A DNA stretch of 64,000 bases from UBA2185 sp964564625 (GCA_964564625.1 CAZMBE010000016.1:1-64000); one strand, 5' to 3'; shown: positions 1 through 9,530, numbered from the stretch's first letter. Notes: generated from the sequence alone by a model not told the origin. Translations and numbers: made by a program.

Positions 1-126
1 GTCGCCATTAACCGTACTAACACTGATAAGATAGGTTATTTTGCACTGTTCATTAAAGAATTGTGGGTGATGAATGATCCTGAATTTTGGCAGGATCTTC
101 AGGATGCTGGAATATTAAAGAAATGA
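1..126 (+). CDS. C-terminal end of an unidentified protein (partial)
   Basis: An open frame enters from the left edge and ends at a TGA at 124-126, giving 41 residues that finish with ...DAGILKK. It is rich in aromatic and acidic residues (ELWVMNDPEFW). It converges on the acetolactate synthase gene with only about 30 bases between the stops. No family can be assigned from so short a piece. The open frame from the first base and normal codon use suggest a real gene end. Confidence 0.5.
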   Translation, partial: VAINRTNTDKIGYFALFIKELWVMNDPEFWQDLQDAGILKK

Positions 127-157
127 TAAGGATTTCTTATCTTTCCTCATGATAATT

Positions 158-1924
158 TTACATTTTTCTTTCCAATATCATGTCTTCAATCCCTTTTCCA
201 GGAGGGATGATTGGAAGTATGAAAGACTCCTTTTTTATTTCAACATCTAAAATGTAAGGACCTTCATGAGATAATGCTTCTTGTATAGCAGGGGTTATTT
301 CTTCAGCTCTGGATATTCTGTTTGTTTTTATCCCGCGATATACTTCCCTGAGTCCAATAAGGTCTGGATTGCGGTTTCGCTTGATACAGTCTTTAAATGA
401 TGAACATCCAACAGGACAGCTTATGTCTCTATCAAGGCAGCATTCAAACAGATTTCCTCTGTCAAACATTTCATGCCATTGCATGGGTAAGCCCCATAAC
501 CCATTATTTATGACAAACATCTTTACAGGTATCCTGTTTGAGACAATTGTTGCAAGCTCTTGAATGTTCATTTGGAAACTTCCATCACCGTCAATAAGTA
601 TTATTGCTTTATCCTTATTGGCATAATATGCGCCAATTGCAGCAGGTAATCCGCAACCCATTGTTCCAAGCCCTCCAGAAGTTATAAAATCTTTTGGATG
701 CTTGAAATTGTAATACTGCGCAGTCCACATCTGATGCTGTCCAACACCTGTAGCAACAATAGCATCACCAGAGGTTAGGTCCGATAGTTCTTTAATGAAT
801 TTTTGCGGAATAATCTCATCCTTATCATCATCAAGTTTTGGATTTAATTTTCTCCACTCAATTATTTCATCATGCCAATCTTTTAATGATGCAATCCTTT
901 CCGGTCCCTGTCTAAGAGCGTATTCTAAGAATCTTTTTGCGGATGTATTTATAGAATAATCAACTTTTCTTATCTTATCTATTTCCGAAGCATCAATATC
1001 GACATGACCGATTATTTTAGCTTCTTTTCCAAAACCTTTTACAACAACTCTATCATCAAACCGAGCACCGATTGCGAGAATATAATCCGCATTTAATGCA
1101 GAATAAAGCGCTTCAACTGTCCCATGAATGCCAAGCATCCCAAGGGAAAGTCTGTCATTCCGATCAATTGTCCCAAGCCCCATCAGCGTCATTCCCACAG
1201 GTGTGTCATATTTTTTTGCAAACTCTCTCAAAAGATCTTGTGAATCTTCGACCTTGATCCCTCCTCCAACATATAAAATAGGTCTTTTCGCCCTTGAAAA
1301 TTTATGTAACATTTCATCTATTCTGTCCGTATCAAAATTTTCGATGGGTTTTTTTATTTTTGTGACAAAAGGAGTTCTTTTATGTTGAGACGTTTCCTTT
1401 CCAAGCAATGCATCTCTGCAAATGTCAATCAATACGGGCCCTTTTCTGCCCGTTGTAGTGAGTTCATACGCAAGTCTCAACGCCCCTTCAATCTCATCAG
1501 CACTCTTTATCAGCATTGCAAGCTTTGTTATTTGTGACACAATCAGTGTGATAGGAACTTCCTGGAATGCATCAGTCCCAATCCCTAGAGAAGACACTTG
1601 TCCGGTGACAAATATTACGGGAATAGAATCCATGAACGCATCTGCAATGGGTGTCACAATGTTTGTCGCAGCAGGTCCGGATGTTACGCAGACAAATCCC
1701 GGTTTTCCAGTGATTTTAGCATACCCTTCCGCAGCATGCCCTGCTGCTGGTTCGTGCCGAAACATTATCACTTCTGGTGTTTTTTCTTTTCTCGTCAGCC
1801 TCTCATTTAGCTCGACATACATAGGCATGATAGCTCCGCCAGTATGCCCGAAAATATAAGAGATTCCTAATTCATTTATTGTATCAGCAAATATACTAGC
1901 ACCTGTTCTCTCTTTATTTTTCAT
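158..1924 (-). CDS. ilvB: Acetolactate synthase, large (catalytic) subunit, with Cys-rich insert
   Basis: A ThDP-dependent enzyme of 588 residues. The family condenses two pyruvates, or pyruvate with 2-oxobutyrate, in branched-chain amino acid synthesis. The N-terminal domain carries the ThDP-activating Glu58 in RHEPAAGHAAEGYA. A central domain follows, and the ThDP/Mg motif runs from GDG at 446-448 to NN at 473-474. The ATG at 1924 is preferred over the GTG one codon upstream because an AAGG lies about 8 bases before it. Between the ThDP motif and the C-terminus is an insert with Cys495, 496, 503, 507 and 513, which I do not recall in ordinary IlvB. No small subunit (ilvN) is adjacent. A related ThDP decarboxylase or synthase is possible, but similarity to AHAS is strong along the whole length. 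Confidence 0.85.
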   Translation of the reverse strand: MKNKERTGASIFADTINELGISYIFGHTGGAIMPMYVELNERLTRKEKTPEVIMFRHEPAAGHAAEGYAKITGKPGFVCVTSGPAATNIVTPIADAFMDSIPVIFVTGQVSSLGIGTDAFQEVPITLIVSQITKLAMLIKSADEIEGALRLAYELTTTGRKGPVLIDICRDALLGKETSQHKRTPFVTKIKKPIENFDTDRIDEMLHKFSRAKRPILYVGGGIKVEDSQDLLREFAKKYDTPVGMTLMGLGTIDRNDRLSLGMLGIHGTVEALYSALNADYILAIGARFDDRVVVKGFGKEAKIIGHVDIDASEIDKIRKVDYSINTSAKRFLEYALRQGPERIASLKDWHDEIIEWRKLNPKLDDDKDEIIPQKFIKELSDLTSGDAIVATGVGQHQMWTAQYYNFKHPKDFITSGGLGTMGCGLPAAIGAYYANKDKAIILIDGDGSFQMNIQELATIVSNRIPVKMFVINNGLWGLPMQWHEMFDRGNLFECCLDRDISCPVGCSSFKDCIKRNRNPDLIGLREVYRGIKTNRISRAEEITPAIQEALSHEGPYILDVEIKKESFILPIIPPGKGIEDMILERKM

Positions 1925-2162
1925 CACAATACCTTAAATTTTCTAGAAACAAGGATGTCAACTCATAAAGTACATGAGTATTACACTAATTACGCTTACA
2001 ATTAGGCTTGATAAAAATTCCTTTTTTAATTTTTAAAGTATAAGGCGGAAGAATCATGTATGTCAAACGAAATGTGACGGTCACATGGGGGATGCTGGGC
2101 CAAGAATTGTGGGGGTGCTCATCACGCATAATGCAAGACCCGCTCCTATAAACCATCAACAA

Positions 2163-2843
2163 TCAGGATTTGGCATCCTCTTTTATTCCAAGCGTAAAGA
2201 CCTTTACGCCATCTTTTTCATAAAACCACGTGCTATTCACCCACTTCTCTCTTTCCCAATTGCTGGTCTGGAAACCTTTGAATACAAATCTCTTGACACC
2301 GGGATCGAACACAATTTTTGCCTTACCCCTATATTTCCCTTTTATGAAGTCAAGGGCATTTCCCAATTCATTCGTTTCGAACTCATATGAAAACAGTATG
2401 GTGTCACCCTCTATTTTTACAATTTCACTGACAGTCCTTTTTCCTATGATAAAACCGAGAATTTTTTTATCGTCGTCATAATAGATATATCGACTGTTCT
2501 TGCCTTTCTCCGTCAGCCAAGTCCTTATATGAAGCTCTAAATTCTGCGATGACTGCAGCACTGTATAATCAATCAACCCCGCTTCCTTCAATTGTTCGCA
2601 AGATTTTTTCAAATTGTCATACGTAGCTTTCGAGCTTACGTTGAAGACGAATTCACCGACGGGCACAGTGCCATAAGAATCCTGAATATGTTCTGTTATG
2701 AGTTTTTGCGCCTTGTCTTTGGTCAATGCCTTGCTTGTGGCCAATTCATTGCCCTTGCTACATGACGAGACTGTCATAACGCTTAGCATTATCAACAACA
2801 ATGCGATACCAGTCCGCGTGCGCACACGATAACCTAATCCCAT
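2163..2843 (-). CDS. Putative lipoprotein of unknown function
   Basis: A 226-residue protein with a basic N-terminus, a hydrophobic stretch and a lipobox-like VSSC near residue 28, so it is probably exported and lipid-modified. I chose the ATG at 2843 because GGAGAAGG lies just before it; the ATG six codons upstream contains that ribosome site inside its own reading frame. The mature part is mixed alpha/beta with many Lys, Tyr and Phe residues and no motif that I recognise. It is a single gene, on the same strand as ilvB and the small secreted protein at 3098-3379, with wide gaps on both sides. Confidence 0.7.
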   Translation of the reverse strand: MGLGYRVRTRTGIALLLIMLSVMTVSSCSKGNELATSKALTKDKAQKLITEHIQDSYGTVPVGEFVFNVSSKATYDNLKKSCEQLKEAGLIDYTVLQSSQNLELHIRTWLTEKGKNSRYIYYDDDKKILGFIIGKRTVSEIVKIEGDTILFSYEFETNELGNALDFIKGKYRGKAKIVFDPGVKRFVFKGFQTSNWEREKWVNSTWFYEKDGVKVFTLGIKEDAKS

Positions 2844-3032
2844 ATTCCCTTCTCCTTTCATGAATACCGGGACACACCCTTACTGTCTTTCTCTCTAATT
2901 TCTTTTACTATCATGATGTCGAAACGTTATTCCCAATCCACGTATGTCCTTCCTGTATGAGGTATAATCGCCAGTAAGGATTGCAGCTGCAGACAAAAAA
3001 TCTCGAAATATACATACTATAGTTTGGCAAAG

Positions 3033-3069
3033 CAAAAAATCCCCCGGCGGCATTTAATCCGCCGGAGGA
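3033..3069 (-). terminator. Rho-independent terminator
   Basis: A GC-rich hairpin pairs CCGGCGG (3044-3050) with CCGCCGG (3059-3065), extended by three more pairs across one mismatch. On the minus strand it is followed by a T-run. It lies just after the stop of the small secreted protein gene at 3098-3379. Confidence 0.8.
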
Positions 3070-3097
3070 TGCTTGTACTATGATACATAAACGTATC

Positions 3098-3379
3098 TTA
3101 CTTACCTTTGGTTTTTGTCTTCCCCTTCTCAGGCTTTACTTCAACGCTTGTTGCCTTCATCTCATACTTAATTGTAACTTTGGAACCAACTTTAACGTCG
3201 GCAGGAATCTTCATGCTCGCGTCGAGCGCAATTTCCCACTTATCTTTGCCTTTTTGAACGACGATCTTGTCTTTTGTCAACTCAAGGACCGGCCCTGTCA
3301 CCTGATAGGTACTAACACCCGCAAAAGCAACCGACGCAACAAACAATAATGCCACCACGACAATCACTATACGCTTCAT
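3098..3379 (-). CDS. Small secreted protein, unknown function
   Basis: A 93-residue protein with a clear cleavable signal peptide (MKRIVIVVVALLFVASVAFA), so it is probably periplasmic. The mature part has short beta-strand-like segments (TYQVTGPVLEL, KVGSKVTIKYEM), as in small OB-fold or DUF5666-like proteins, and ends in a Lys-rich tail (KGKTKTKGK). A good ribosome site (GGAGGAT in the mRNA) precedes the ATG, and a strong terminator follows. Function is not known. Confidence 0.75.
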   Translation of the reverse strand: MKRIVIVVVALLFVASVAFAGVSTYQVTGPVLELTKDKIVVQKGKDKWEIALDASMKIPADVKVGSKVTIKYEMKATSVEVKPEKGKTKTKGK

Positions 3380-3761
3380 TCTAAGATCCTCCTTTATGAT
3401 TGATTTTCAAGCCTGCCTGAAGGCTTGTATACCCGTTTCACTTCCAACTATCTGACCGTGATGTTATCTTTGATCTTATCAAACAGTTTTAGTTTGATCT
3501 CCCTTGCCTTATATCCTATACGATATGGTATGTAAATTGAAAAAAGGCCCTGGCCGGCGTGCTGTGAATCGGCGAATAACCGGCTGCAGGCAGCAGTATT
3601 TTATCCTGCACGGTCAACATCTCAATTTTTCTTAAAACAAAACACCCCTGGTGCTTCAGACAAATTCGTATGATCGCGAAATTTGAGATCTTAAACCCAG
3701 GCGTATCCATCTGTTATAATGCATCGGAGTGTGCTATGATACTCATCACAAGAGGATTGAG

Positions 3762-4331
3762 ATGGAGTCACTACTTGCAGTCATTACCGGCATAGGACTG
3801 AGCGCGGCATGCGGATTCAGGGTATTTGTCCCGCTCCTCGCTCTTAACCTGGCCTCCACGTATGGGTACCTTAACCTGGCTCCCGGCTTTGAGTGGATCG
3901 GCGGACACTACGCTACGATTGCCTTTGCCTCGGCAACCATCCTTGAAATCATCGCGTACTGTGTCCCCTGGCTTGACCATATCATGGATGCCATTGCTTC
4001 ACCGGTTTCAATCGTTGCGGGAACAATCGCCACAGCATCGGTGATTACCGACTTGCCTCCATCTGTAAAATGGATAGTGGCAATCATTGCCGGTGGAGGT
4101 ATCGCGGGCATAATACAGGGAACCACCACGGCGCTCAGGGCAAAATCGTCGATCTTCACCGGGGGACTGGGAAATCCGCTTATCGCGACAGCGGAATTGG
4201 CAGGGTCTGCTTTTGTTGCGCTATTGGCCATTATCATTCCCATCATCGGTTTCGTTCTTGTTGCAACCTTTGCCATCTTCGCGCTCTATAAGGTCAGCCG
4301 TATCTTCTCGACAAAAACGAAAGAGAAATAA
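3762..4331 (+). CDS. DUF4126 family membrane protein
   Basis: A 189-residue, very hydrophobic protein with four to five predicted membrane segments, matching the DUF4126 family (N-terminal GIGLSAACGFRVFVPLLAL). The ATG at 3762 is chosen because AGAGG lies about 7 bases upstream; the earlier in-frame ATG at 3729 has no site. The C-terminus is basic (KTKTKEK) and probably cytoplasmic. It converges on the metallopeptidase gene with about 14 bases between the stops. The family has no established function. Confidence 0.8.
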   Translation: MESLLAVITGIGLSAACGFRVFVPLLALNLASTYGYLNLAPGFEWIGGHYATIAFASATILEIIAYCVPWLDHIMDAIASPVSIVAGTIATASVITDLPPSVKWIVAIIAGGGIAGIIQGTTTALRAKSSIFTGGLGNPLIATAELAGSAFVALLAIIIPIIGFVLVATFAIFALYKVSRIFSTKTKEK

Positions 4332-4345
4332 GCAGAGACCATTGC

Positions 4346-5194
4346 TCACAAATATTGCGCGTTGAATGTGTCACACCGGTTCAGATCGCCCGTCTCGAAG
4401 CCTCGCTTGAACCAGCGAACCCTCTGCTCCGACGTACCGTGGGTGAATGCATCGGGGACAATCGTGCCGCGAGTTTTCCTCATGATCCGGTCATCTCCGA
4501 TGGCGCTGGCGGCCCGCAACGCCTCTTCCAGGTCACCGGCCTCTAGGAGATTGCGTGATTTATCCGCATGGTAGCCCCAGACACCGGCCAAACAGTCAGC
4601 CTGAAGCTCCATTTTCACGGAGAGGCGGTTGGCATCGGCTTTGCTCACACGCTGCATAGCCCCCTGGACCCTCCCGGCTATTCCCAGCAGATTCTGCACG
4701 TGGTGACCGACCTCATGGGCAATCACGTAAGCCTGGGCAAAGTCCCCGGGCGCCTGGAAGCGGTTCTTGAGATCCTCGTAAAAGGAGAGGTCGAGGTAAA
4801 CCTTGTGATCCTGAGGGCAATAGAAGGGTCCCATGGCAGCCTGCGCGAAGCCACAGGCGGACTGCACAGCCCCCGTGAAAAGTACGACTTTCGGCTCCTC
4901 GTAGGTTCTTCCATAGCGGCGGAATATATCGTGCCATGTCTTTTCCGTGTCAGCAAGGACAACCGAAATGAATTGGCTCATGGAGTCTGACCCGGCCTTT
5001 TGCTGTTGTTGCGTCACAGGTGGCGGCCCGCCCTGAGGAACCGACTGCAGGATCACCGACGGGTCGATACCGAAATAGAGGGCAACGACCACGAGGATCA
5101 CCGTACCAATCCCGCCTCCCAATACTCCGCGTGAGACAGGCATTCCCCTCCTGTCCTCGACATTGTCGCTTCTGTCTTTATCCTCCCAACGCAT
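4346..5194 (-). CDS. Neutral zinc metallopeptidase, YpfJ/KPN_02809 family
   Basis: A 282-residue protein. A single N-terminal membrane segment (about residues 21-43) follows a short cytoplasmic head, and the rest would lie outside the membrane. The zinc-binding motif HEVGHH sits near the middle (about residue 160), and the C-terminal part has the family pattern including FTHGTSEQRVRWF. The family is named from sequence; its substrate is unknown. A Gln-rich linker follows the membrane segment. It appears to be monocistronic. Confidence 0.85.
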   Translation of the reverse strand: MRWEDKDRSDNVEDRRGMPVSRGVLGGGIGTVILVVVALYFGIDPSVILQSVPQGGPPPVTQQQQKAGSDSMSQFISVVLADTEKTWHDIFRRYGRTYEEPKVVLFTGAVQSACGFAQAAMGPFYCPQDHKVYLDLSFYEDLKNRFQAPGDFAQAYVIAHEVGHHVQNLLGIAGRVQGAMQRVSKADANRLSVKMELQADCLAGVWGYHADKSRNLLEAGDLEEALRAASAIGDDRIMRKTRGTIVPDAFTHGTSEQRVRWFKRGFETGDLNRCDTFNAQYL

Positions 5195-5373
5195 AACATT
5201 CCTCCTTCACTGCGTTCCCCGCATCACTTCTTCGACAACGGTGTCGCTTGATTGGAGGCAATCGATTCGCTCTCCTTCCGCTTGAAGCAGATCAATGCTT
5301 TTGCCGATAGATCATTGCCTCCGCTCTCCCTGGCGAATCCTTGCCATCACCGCAGGTCTGCCTCTTGTTCCCC

Positions 5374-6639
5374 CTACCAGCCCTTTGTCCACATCTCGTC
5401 GTCTTCATAGACCTTTTCTTCGTCCTGCCCCGCCTCTTCGGCGTCATTTTCAATCATGCGTCCGGGGTTCGGGTCTTTGAGAATTTCCCGGTAATATTCG
5501 TGCTGGATCAGGAGATTCATAATGTCATTGGTTCCCGTCCATATTTGAATCAGCCGGGTATCCCTGATCATGCGCTCCAACGGGTAAACATTCGTGTAGC
5601 CGATACCCCCGACAATTTGCATCGCAAGATTACAGATTTCCCACGCGGCATCGGTTGCAAATTTTTTTGCCTCGCTCACCAGACGGCGTGCCGCGGGAAT
5701 TCCCGCATCAACGCTTCTTCCCGCTGCAATAGTCAATGCCCGTGCCGCATCCAACCGGGTAATGGCATCGGCCACTTTGAAGCTGACTCCCTGAAAATTG
5801 CGGATTTTCTGACCGAATGCCCTTCTCCGGTCCGAGTATCTCACGGCAACTTCCAGGGCGGCGCGGGCCATGCCGAGAGACCCCCCCGCGGAGGTCAATC
5901 GCTCCGGAACCATCATGGTATTGAAAATTTCCGCGCCTTTGTTGACTTCACCGATCAAGTTCGATGCGGGCACCTTCACATCCCGGAAGAGCAGACGTCC
6001 CGTGCCCCCGCCTCTTGTACCCATGAGCTTGTAGAGATATTTGACCTCGACACCTGGACGATCCTTTTCGATCAGTAACAGGCTGATCCGTTCGTGAGGT
6101 TTCCCCTGCGGATTGGTATTGCAGTATACGATGAAAAAATCCGCCCCATCCGCCGCCACGACAAACCGCTTCTGACCTTTGACGATAAAATAATCACCCT
6201 TAAGTTCCGCCCGGGTGGTAGCACCGAAAAAATCCGAACCTCCCCGCGGTTCGGTAAGGGCTTCCGCGGATATGAGGTCACCTTTCAAAAGGGGTTTGAG
6301 AAATTCCTCCTTCTGCGCTTCCGTGCCGAAGCTGTGAAGGGCCTGCCCAACGATGGACGGCATGGAGAAAGCGCATCCCAACGCCGTTCCCAGAACCCCG
6401 ATTTCCTCCAGAGCCGCGATTTCCGCAGCCCAGGAAAGGCCTCGACCACCGTACGCCACGGGGAATCTCACTCCAAGAAGCTTACGGTTCCCCAGAGCTT
6501 TGACGAATTCCCTCGGATAGGTGATCTCGTCGCGATCCATCTTCCTGACAAGATCGGAAGAAACTTCCGCTTTGACAAAGTTCCTCACTTCATCTTTCAA
6601 CAATGCTTCCCCGCTGTCTAAAAACACATCCTGAAGCAT
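5374..6639 (-). CDS. Acyl-CoA dehydrogenase
   Basis: A flavoprotein of 421 residues. The family oxidises acyl-CoA to 2,3-enoyl-CoA and passes electrons to ETF. The three-domain ACAD layout is complete, with signatures ALTEPRGGSDF in the middle and QIVGGIGYTNVYPLERMIRD near the end. The upstream open frame extends to 6813, but the ATG at 6639 has the better ribosome site and fits the ACAD start. The C-terminus carries an unusual acidic extension of about 25 residues ending DDEMWTKGW. It is not next to ETF or thiolase genes, so its substrate cannot be told. Confidence 0.88.
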   Translation of the reverse strand: MLQDVFLDSGEALLKDEVRNFVKAEVSSDLVRKMDRDEITYPREFVKALGNRKLLGVRFPVAYGGRGLSWAAEIAALEEIGVLGTALGCAFSMPSIVGQALHSFGTEAQKEEFLKPLLKGDLISAEALTEPRGGSDFFGATTRAELKGDYFIVKGQKRFVVAADGADFFIVYCNTNPQGKPHERISLLLIEKDRPGVEVKYLYKLMGTRGGGTGRLLFRDVKVPASNLIGEVNKGAEIFNTMMVPERLTSAGGSLGMARAALEVAVRYSDRRRAFGQKIRNFQGVSFKVADAITRLDAARALTIAAGRSVDAGIPAARRLVSEAKKFATDAAWEICNLAMQIVGGIGYTNVYPLERMIRDTRLIQIWTGTNDIMNLLIQHEYYREILKDPNPGRMIENDAEEAGQDEEKVYEDDEMWTKGW

Positions 6640-6977
6640 ATTCCCTGATCCTTTTCCATACGGCAAAAAAGTTTGATTTTTTTGATAAGAGACTCCTTCA
6701 TGACAGGTTAAGTATAAGGAATGAGCTGGTTGTATGTCAAGACAATTGACTTCAGCGCGCCGGCGCCTCCGGTTGGTTTCCGCCATTTCCTGTTCTTTCC
6801 AATAGTATTCCACTGTAAAATTCCTCTACTCGTAAAAATCTTTCACTCTTGAAATATGTTGTAAATTAGTAAAAACTATCGCTCACAAAGCGAGCCGTTA
6901 CTAGTTTACCACAGTCAAGGAGATTTATACCCAGAGCTATATACTATGGCAGAAACCAAATTCAGGAGGAAAAACAT

Positions 6978-7322
6978 ATGTTACGCTCGACAAAGATCCT
7001 GATTCATGACGAAAGGCCGGACTCACCCGAGTTCTTACTTGAAATTGTAGTAGACCGCGGTTACAAAGCGGGCTTCGCGAAAGATGCTAATGAAATTATT
7101 GCCATGCTCGCGAATGACCAGTATGAGGTTGTTCTCACCAATGGTGGGTATGGAGAGCTTAATCCTGACCAGTATATGCAGATACAATCTTCTTCTGTCT
7201 TCATAATCGACATCGCAGATTCACATAAGCAAAATCATACCAGGGATGCAAAGGCTGACCTATATTTGTCAAGGCCCTTGTTAATTTCTGAACTTTGGAA
7301 GTCATTGGAAAAGCCATTCTGA
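6978..7322 (+). CDS. Receiver-like protein lacking acidic-pocket residues
   Basis: A 114-residue protein with the length and strand-helix rhythm of a response-regulator receiver domain (ILIHDERPDS... KADLYLSRPL). The usual phosphoacceptor Asp is replaced: the third-strand segment reads VVLTNGGYGE, and the first acidic pair is reduced to HDE. It may bind without being phosphorylated, or be a decayed receiver. AGGAGGAAAAAC before the ATG supports the start. It is monocistronic, with no partner kinase beside it. Confidence 0.6.
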   Translation: MLRSTKILIHDERPDSPEFLLEIVVDRGYKAGFAKDANEIIAMLANDQYEVVLTNGGYGELNPDQYMQIQSSSVFIIDIADSHKQNHTRDAKADLYLSRPLLISELWKSLEKPF

Positions 7323-7439
7323 TATTCTTTCGCCAGGCATCGAGTCAGATTCGTCATGTTTTTACAAAAGATAGTATATTGTTTTTGGTCTGATCGGGGT
7401 AGTAAGAGCGAGAGGGAACCGTAACGGGCAAACTATAGT

Positions 7440-8138
7440 TCACTCAGGGGGAGAAGGCAGAATGTCATCCTGTTCTTTGTCCCCAGCCAATTCTCTGATC
7501 CGTGCTTCCGGCAGACCCGCTTCGCGCAGGTCTTCGATCCCAACCCCGCCTCTTTCATACATCTTAGAGAGGATTACACGCATATACCTCCACCATCCCT
7601 CGTTGATCTTGCTCAGTGGGTCAGGTTTCCAATTCTTTGTTGGCCTGGCAATGATGGATGCAAGGAATGCCGACTCCACCGGTTTTAATTCCTGGGGTGC
7701 CTTGTTGAAGTAAAAATACGCAGCCGGCCCTATCCCATAGATACCGTCACCCCATTCAATGATGTTAAGGTAGATCTCCATGATCCGCTCTTTAGACAGG
7801 TTTTGTTCCAGCGCCATTGTAATAAATATTTCTTCAAATTTCCTGCTGAATGTTCTCTCCTGGGTCAGAAAAAGATTCTTGGCGACCTGCATGGAAATCG
7901 TGCTGGCGCCGCGCACAATACGACCCGCTTCTATATTTTCTGCAAGGGCATCCTTTATTCCTCTTTGACTGAATCCTTTATGGGAAAAAAATCCGGCATC
8001 TTCGGCGGCAATCACCGCGCTGATCAAGGATCGGGGAAGCTCTTTAAACGGAACATAGCGGGGATTATCCTCTCCCACCAGAAATGCGATCTTCTTCCCT
8101 TTCGGAGTGCGCACGGTATAAGGTGCGTAACGCGTCAC
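7440..8138 (-). CDS. Peptidoglycan glycosyltransferase domain (GT51), detached piece
   Basis: A 232-residue monofunctional GT51 transglycosylase domain, which in the family polymerises lipid II glycan strands. Hallmarks are visible: the catalytic-Glu motif AAEDAGFFSHKG, then GASTISMQVAKNLFL, and LNIIEWGDGIYGIGPAAYFYF. Only a GTG start (8138) is available and it lies inside the upstream open frame, which ends at 8065. The piece has no membrane anchor of its own, although GT51 enzymes need one. The anchor lies upstream in 8425-9162, so this looks like the C-terminal part of a longer gene split by a frameshift near 8070-8140. Confidence 0.75.
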   Translation of the reverse strand: MTRYAPYTVRTPKGKKIAFLVGEDNPRYVPFKELPRSLISAVIAAEDAGFFSHKGFSQRGIKDALAENIEAGRIVRGASTISMQVAKNLFLTQERTFSRKFEEIFITMALEQNLSKERIMEIYLNIIEWGDGIYGIGPAAYFYFNKAPQELKPVESAFLASIIARPTKNWKPDPLSKINEGWWRYMRVILSKMYERGGVGIEDLREAGLPEARIRELAGDKEQDDILPSPPE

Positions 8139-8424
8139 CCAGGGAAAATTCCGGAAAGGTACAGATCAAATTAATTTCCGGATTCTTCTCAGGGGAGAAC
8201 CACCCGTTCACAAACAGGAATTCTCCTCCTAGAGAAATTTTCCCATTTTGAATAAAGATCCGGGAATCATCCTTCTTTCCTGTCGCATTGAAGCCTAGAA
8301 TGTTTACTTTTGCCTCAAGGGGCGGAAGAAAAGATTTTTTCTGCCGAACATGTAGAACGTTGCCGGAAACGGAAAAGGTCATTTCCTTGCCCTTTTCCGT
8401 CCTTCCCTGCGCGCGGGCGTTTAT
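8065..8424 (-). pseudogene. Middle piece of a split transglycosylase gene
   Basis: This frame continues the upstream piece in phase after the TGA at 8425-8427 and is open until 8065. It encodes beta-rich sequence (VKVNILGF-like strands) resembling AsmA-type repeats. It overlaps the GT51 piece by about 74 bases in another frame. An ATG at 8382 could allow a separate start, but no convincing ribosome site is seen. I read it as the middle of one gene interrupted once by a nonsense codon and once by a frameshift. Confidence 0.5.
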
Positions 8425-9162
8425 TCACATATCACTTAAAGGAACGGCATCACCCAGAAAGGGGGCAAGAATTGCGAGCCCGAAGGAATCAGCCTGGAGA
8501 TCAAACTCCCCGGCTTCCCTCTTGACCGTGAGACTGAGGCGTTCATCATCACCCGTGATTTCGAGGGAATCGAGTCCTTTTCTCAGGTCTATTCCTGCGA
8601 TCACCGTTTTATAGGTGCGGCTTGAGGTTCTTTTCGCCGTCTGGAAGTTGACTGTGAGATTACGGATGTTCAGATTGATGTGCGCATCTTCAGATTCTGC
8701 GCTTGCTGCAGGATTTGCAGACGATTTTCGTATTTGAGGGAATTCCCATCCACCTTTGTTTCCGTGATACAGAGTGACTTCTAGATTCAGGGCATCAAAA
8801 CTCCTGATGAGGTGCCGTCCTATTTTTCTGTTCATGAGATAGCGAAAAGGACTGATCTCGGCAGTAATGTGTGACGCGTTAAGCCATTCTCTACCGTCAT
8901 CATCCGTTACGCGAACACTGTGGGCCCTTATAGTGGTGGGAAAATTATATGCGATACGGAGAACTTCACAATGCAGCCCTGAAGTTTTCCGTATGTGATC
9001 GATGAAGGCAGGAAGTTGCTCATTGAGTTTCCTGTCGGCTATTCTGTCCAGGACAAAAAACACTGCCAGAATAAGAATGATGCACACTATATACCGTAGT
9101 GTGAAAAACGCGCGTACCCAAGACAATGCTTGAACCGACTTATCTTTAAATACCTTAAACAT
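8425..9162 (-). pseudogene. Membrane-anchored N-terminal piece (AsmA-like) of a split transglycosylase gene
   Basis: About 245 residues. A membrane segment near the N-terminus (YIVCIILILAVFFVLD) is followed by extracytoplasmic beta-rich sequence of AsmA/DUF3971 character (NLTVNFQTAK, LDSLEITGDDERLSL). It stops at an in-frame TGA (8425-8427), and the frame continues downstream. Start is uncertain: the ATG at 9162 (MFKVFKDK) precedes the anchor, while the open frame reaches 9234. Together with the next two pieces it would make one anchored protein with a C-terminal GT51 domain. Confidence 0.5.
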
Positions 9163-9259
9163 TTTCGTACGTAAATAGCTCCCGCGCGTGCCGTTTGGGA
9201 AGAAGGAAGTATAAGGCAATAGTGTGTATCGCAATAATGAAGTGACGGGTTGTTACATA

Positions 9260-9460
9260 CTATTTTTGAAACAGGCTGGATACCGGTTTTATTGCCGCGA
9301 ACACGGAAATAACTCCATACCAGTACCAATCTATGCTCAGCAATGGCTCCCAGACTTTCGCGACCATCAAGACAAAACCTGCGACTCCGAGTTTAATACA
9401 CCCAATATCCTTCCATGTGTATCTTTTTATCTTTTCATCTACCCAGGTAAAATACCCCAT
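9260..9460 (-). CDS. Small two-helix membrane protein
   Basis: A 66-residue protein that starts with a charged amphipathic part (DEKIKRYTWKDI) followed by two hydrophobic helices separated by a Trp-rich turn (IDWYWYG). This layout is common among small conserved inner-membrane proteins of unknown function. The mRNA has GGAGGTGT before the ATG, a good ribosome site. It lies alone upstream of the split transglycosylase gene, on the same strand. Confidence 0.6.
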   Translation of the reverse strand: MGYFTWVDEKIKRYTWKDIGCIKLGVAGFVLMVAKVWEPLLSIDWYWYGVISVFAAIKPVSSLFQK

Positions 9461-9530
9461 CCCTTACACCTCCGGCTACAGTCAGACTTTGTGACTATCG
9501 GACACCTGTATCTATCCCCATTGAATGTTA

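Noticed and set aside
3516..3710. 64-residue minus-strand open frame
   Set aside because: No ribosome site, no recognisable motif, and it lies across the promoter region of the DUF4126 gene.
8425..8427. In-frame TGA as a third selenocysteine codon
   Set aside because: The context (SDM-TGA-INARAQ) fits no known selenoprotein, no hairpin with a GGTC loop follows at the right distance, and the region is also frameshifted. Nonsense mutation or sequencing error is simpler.
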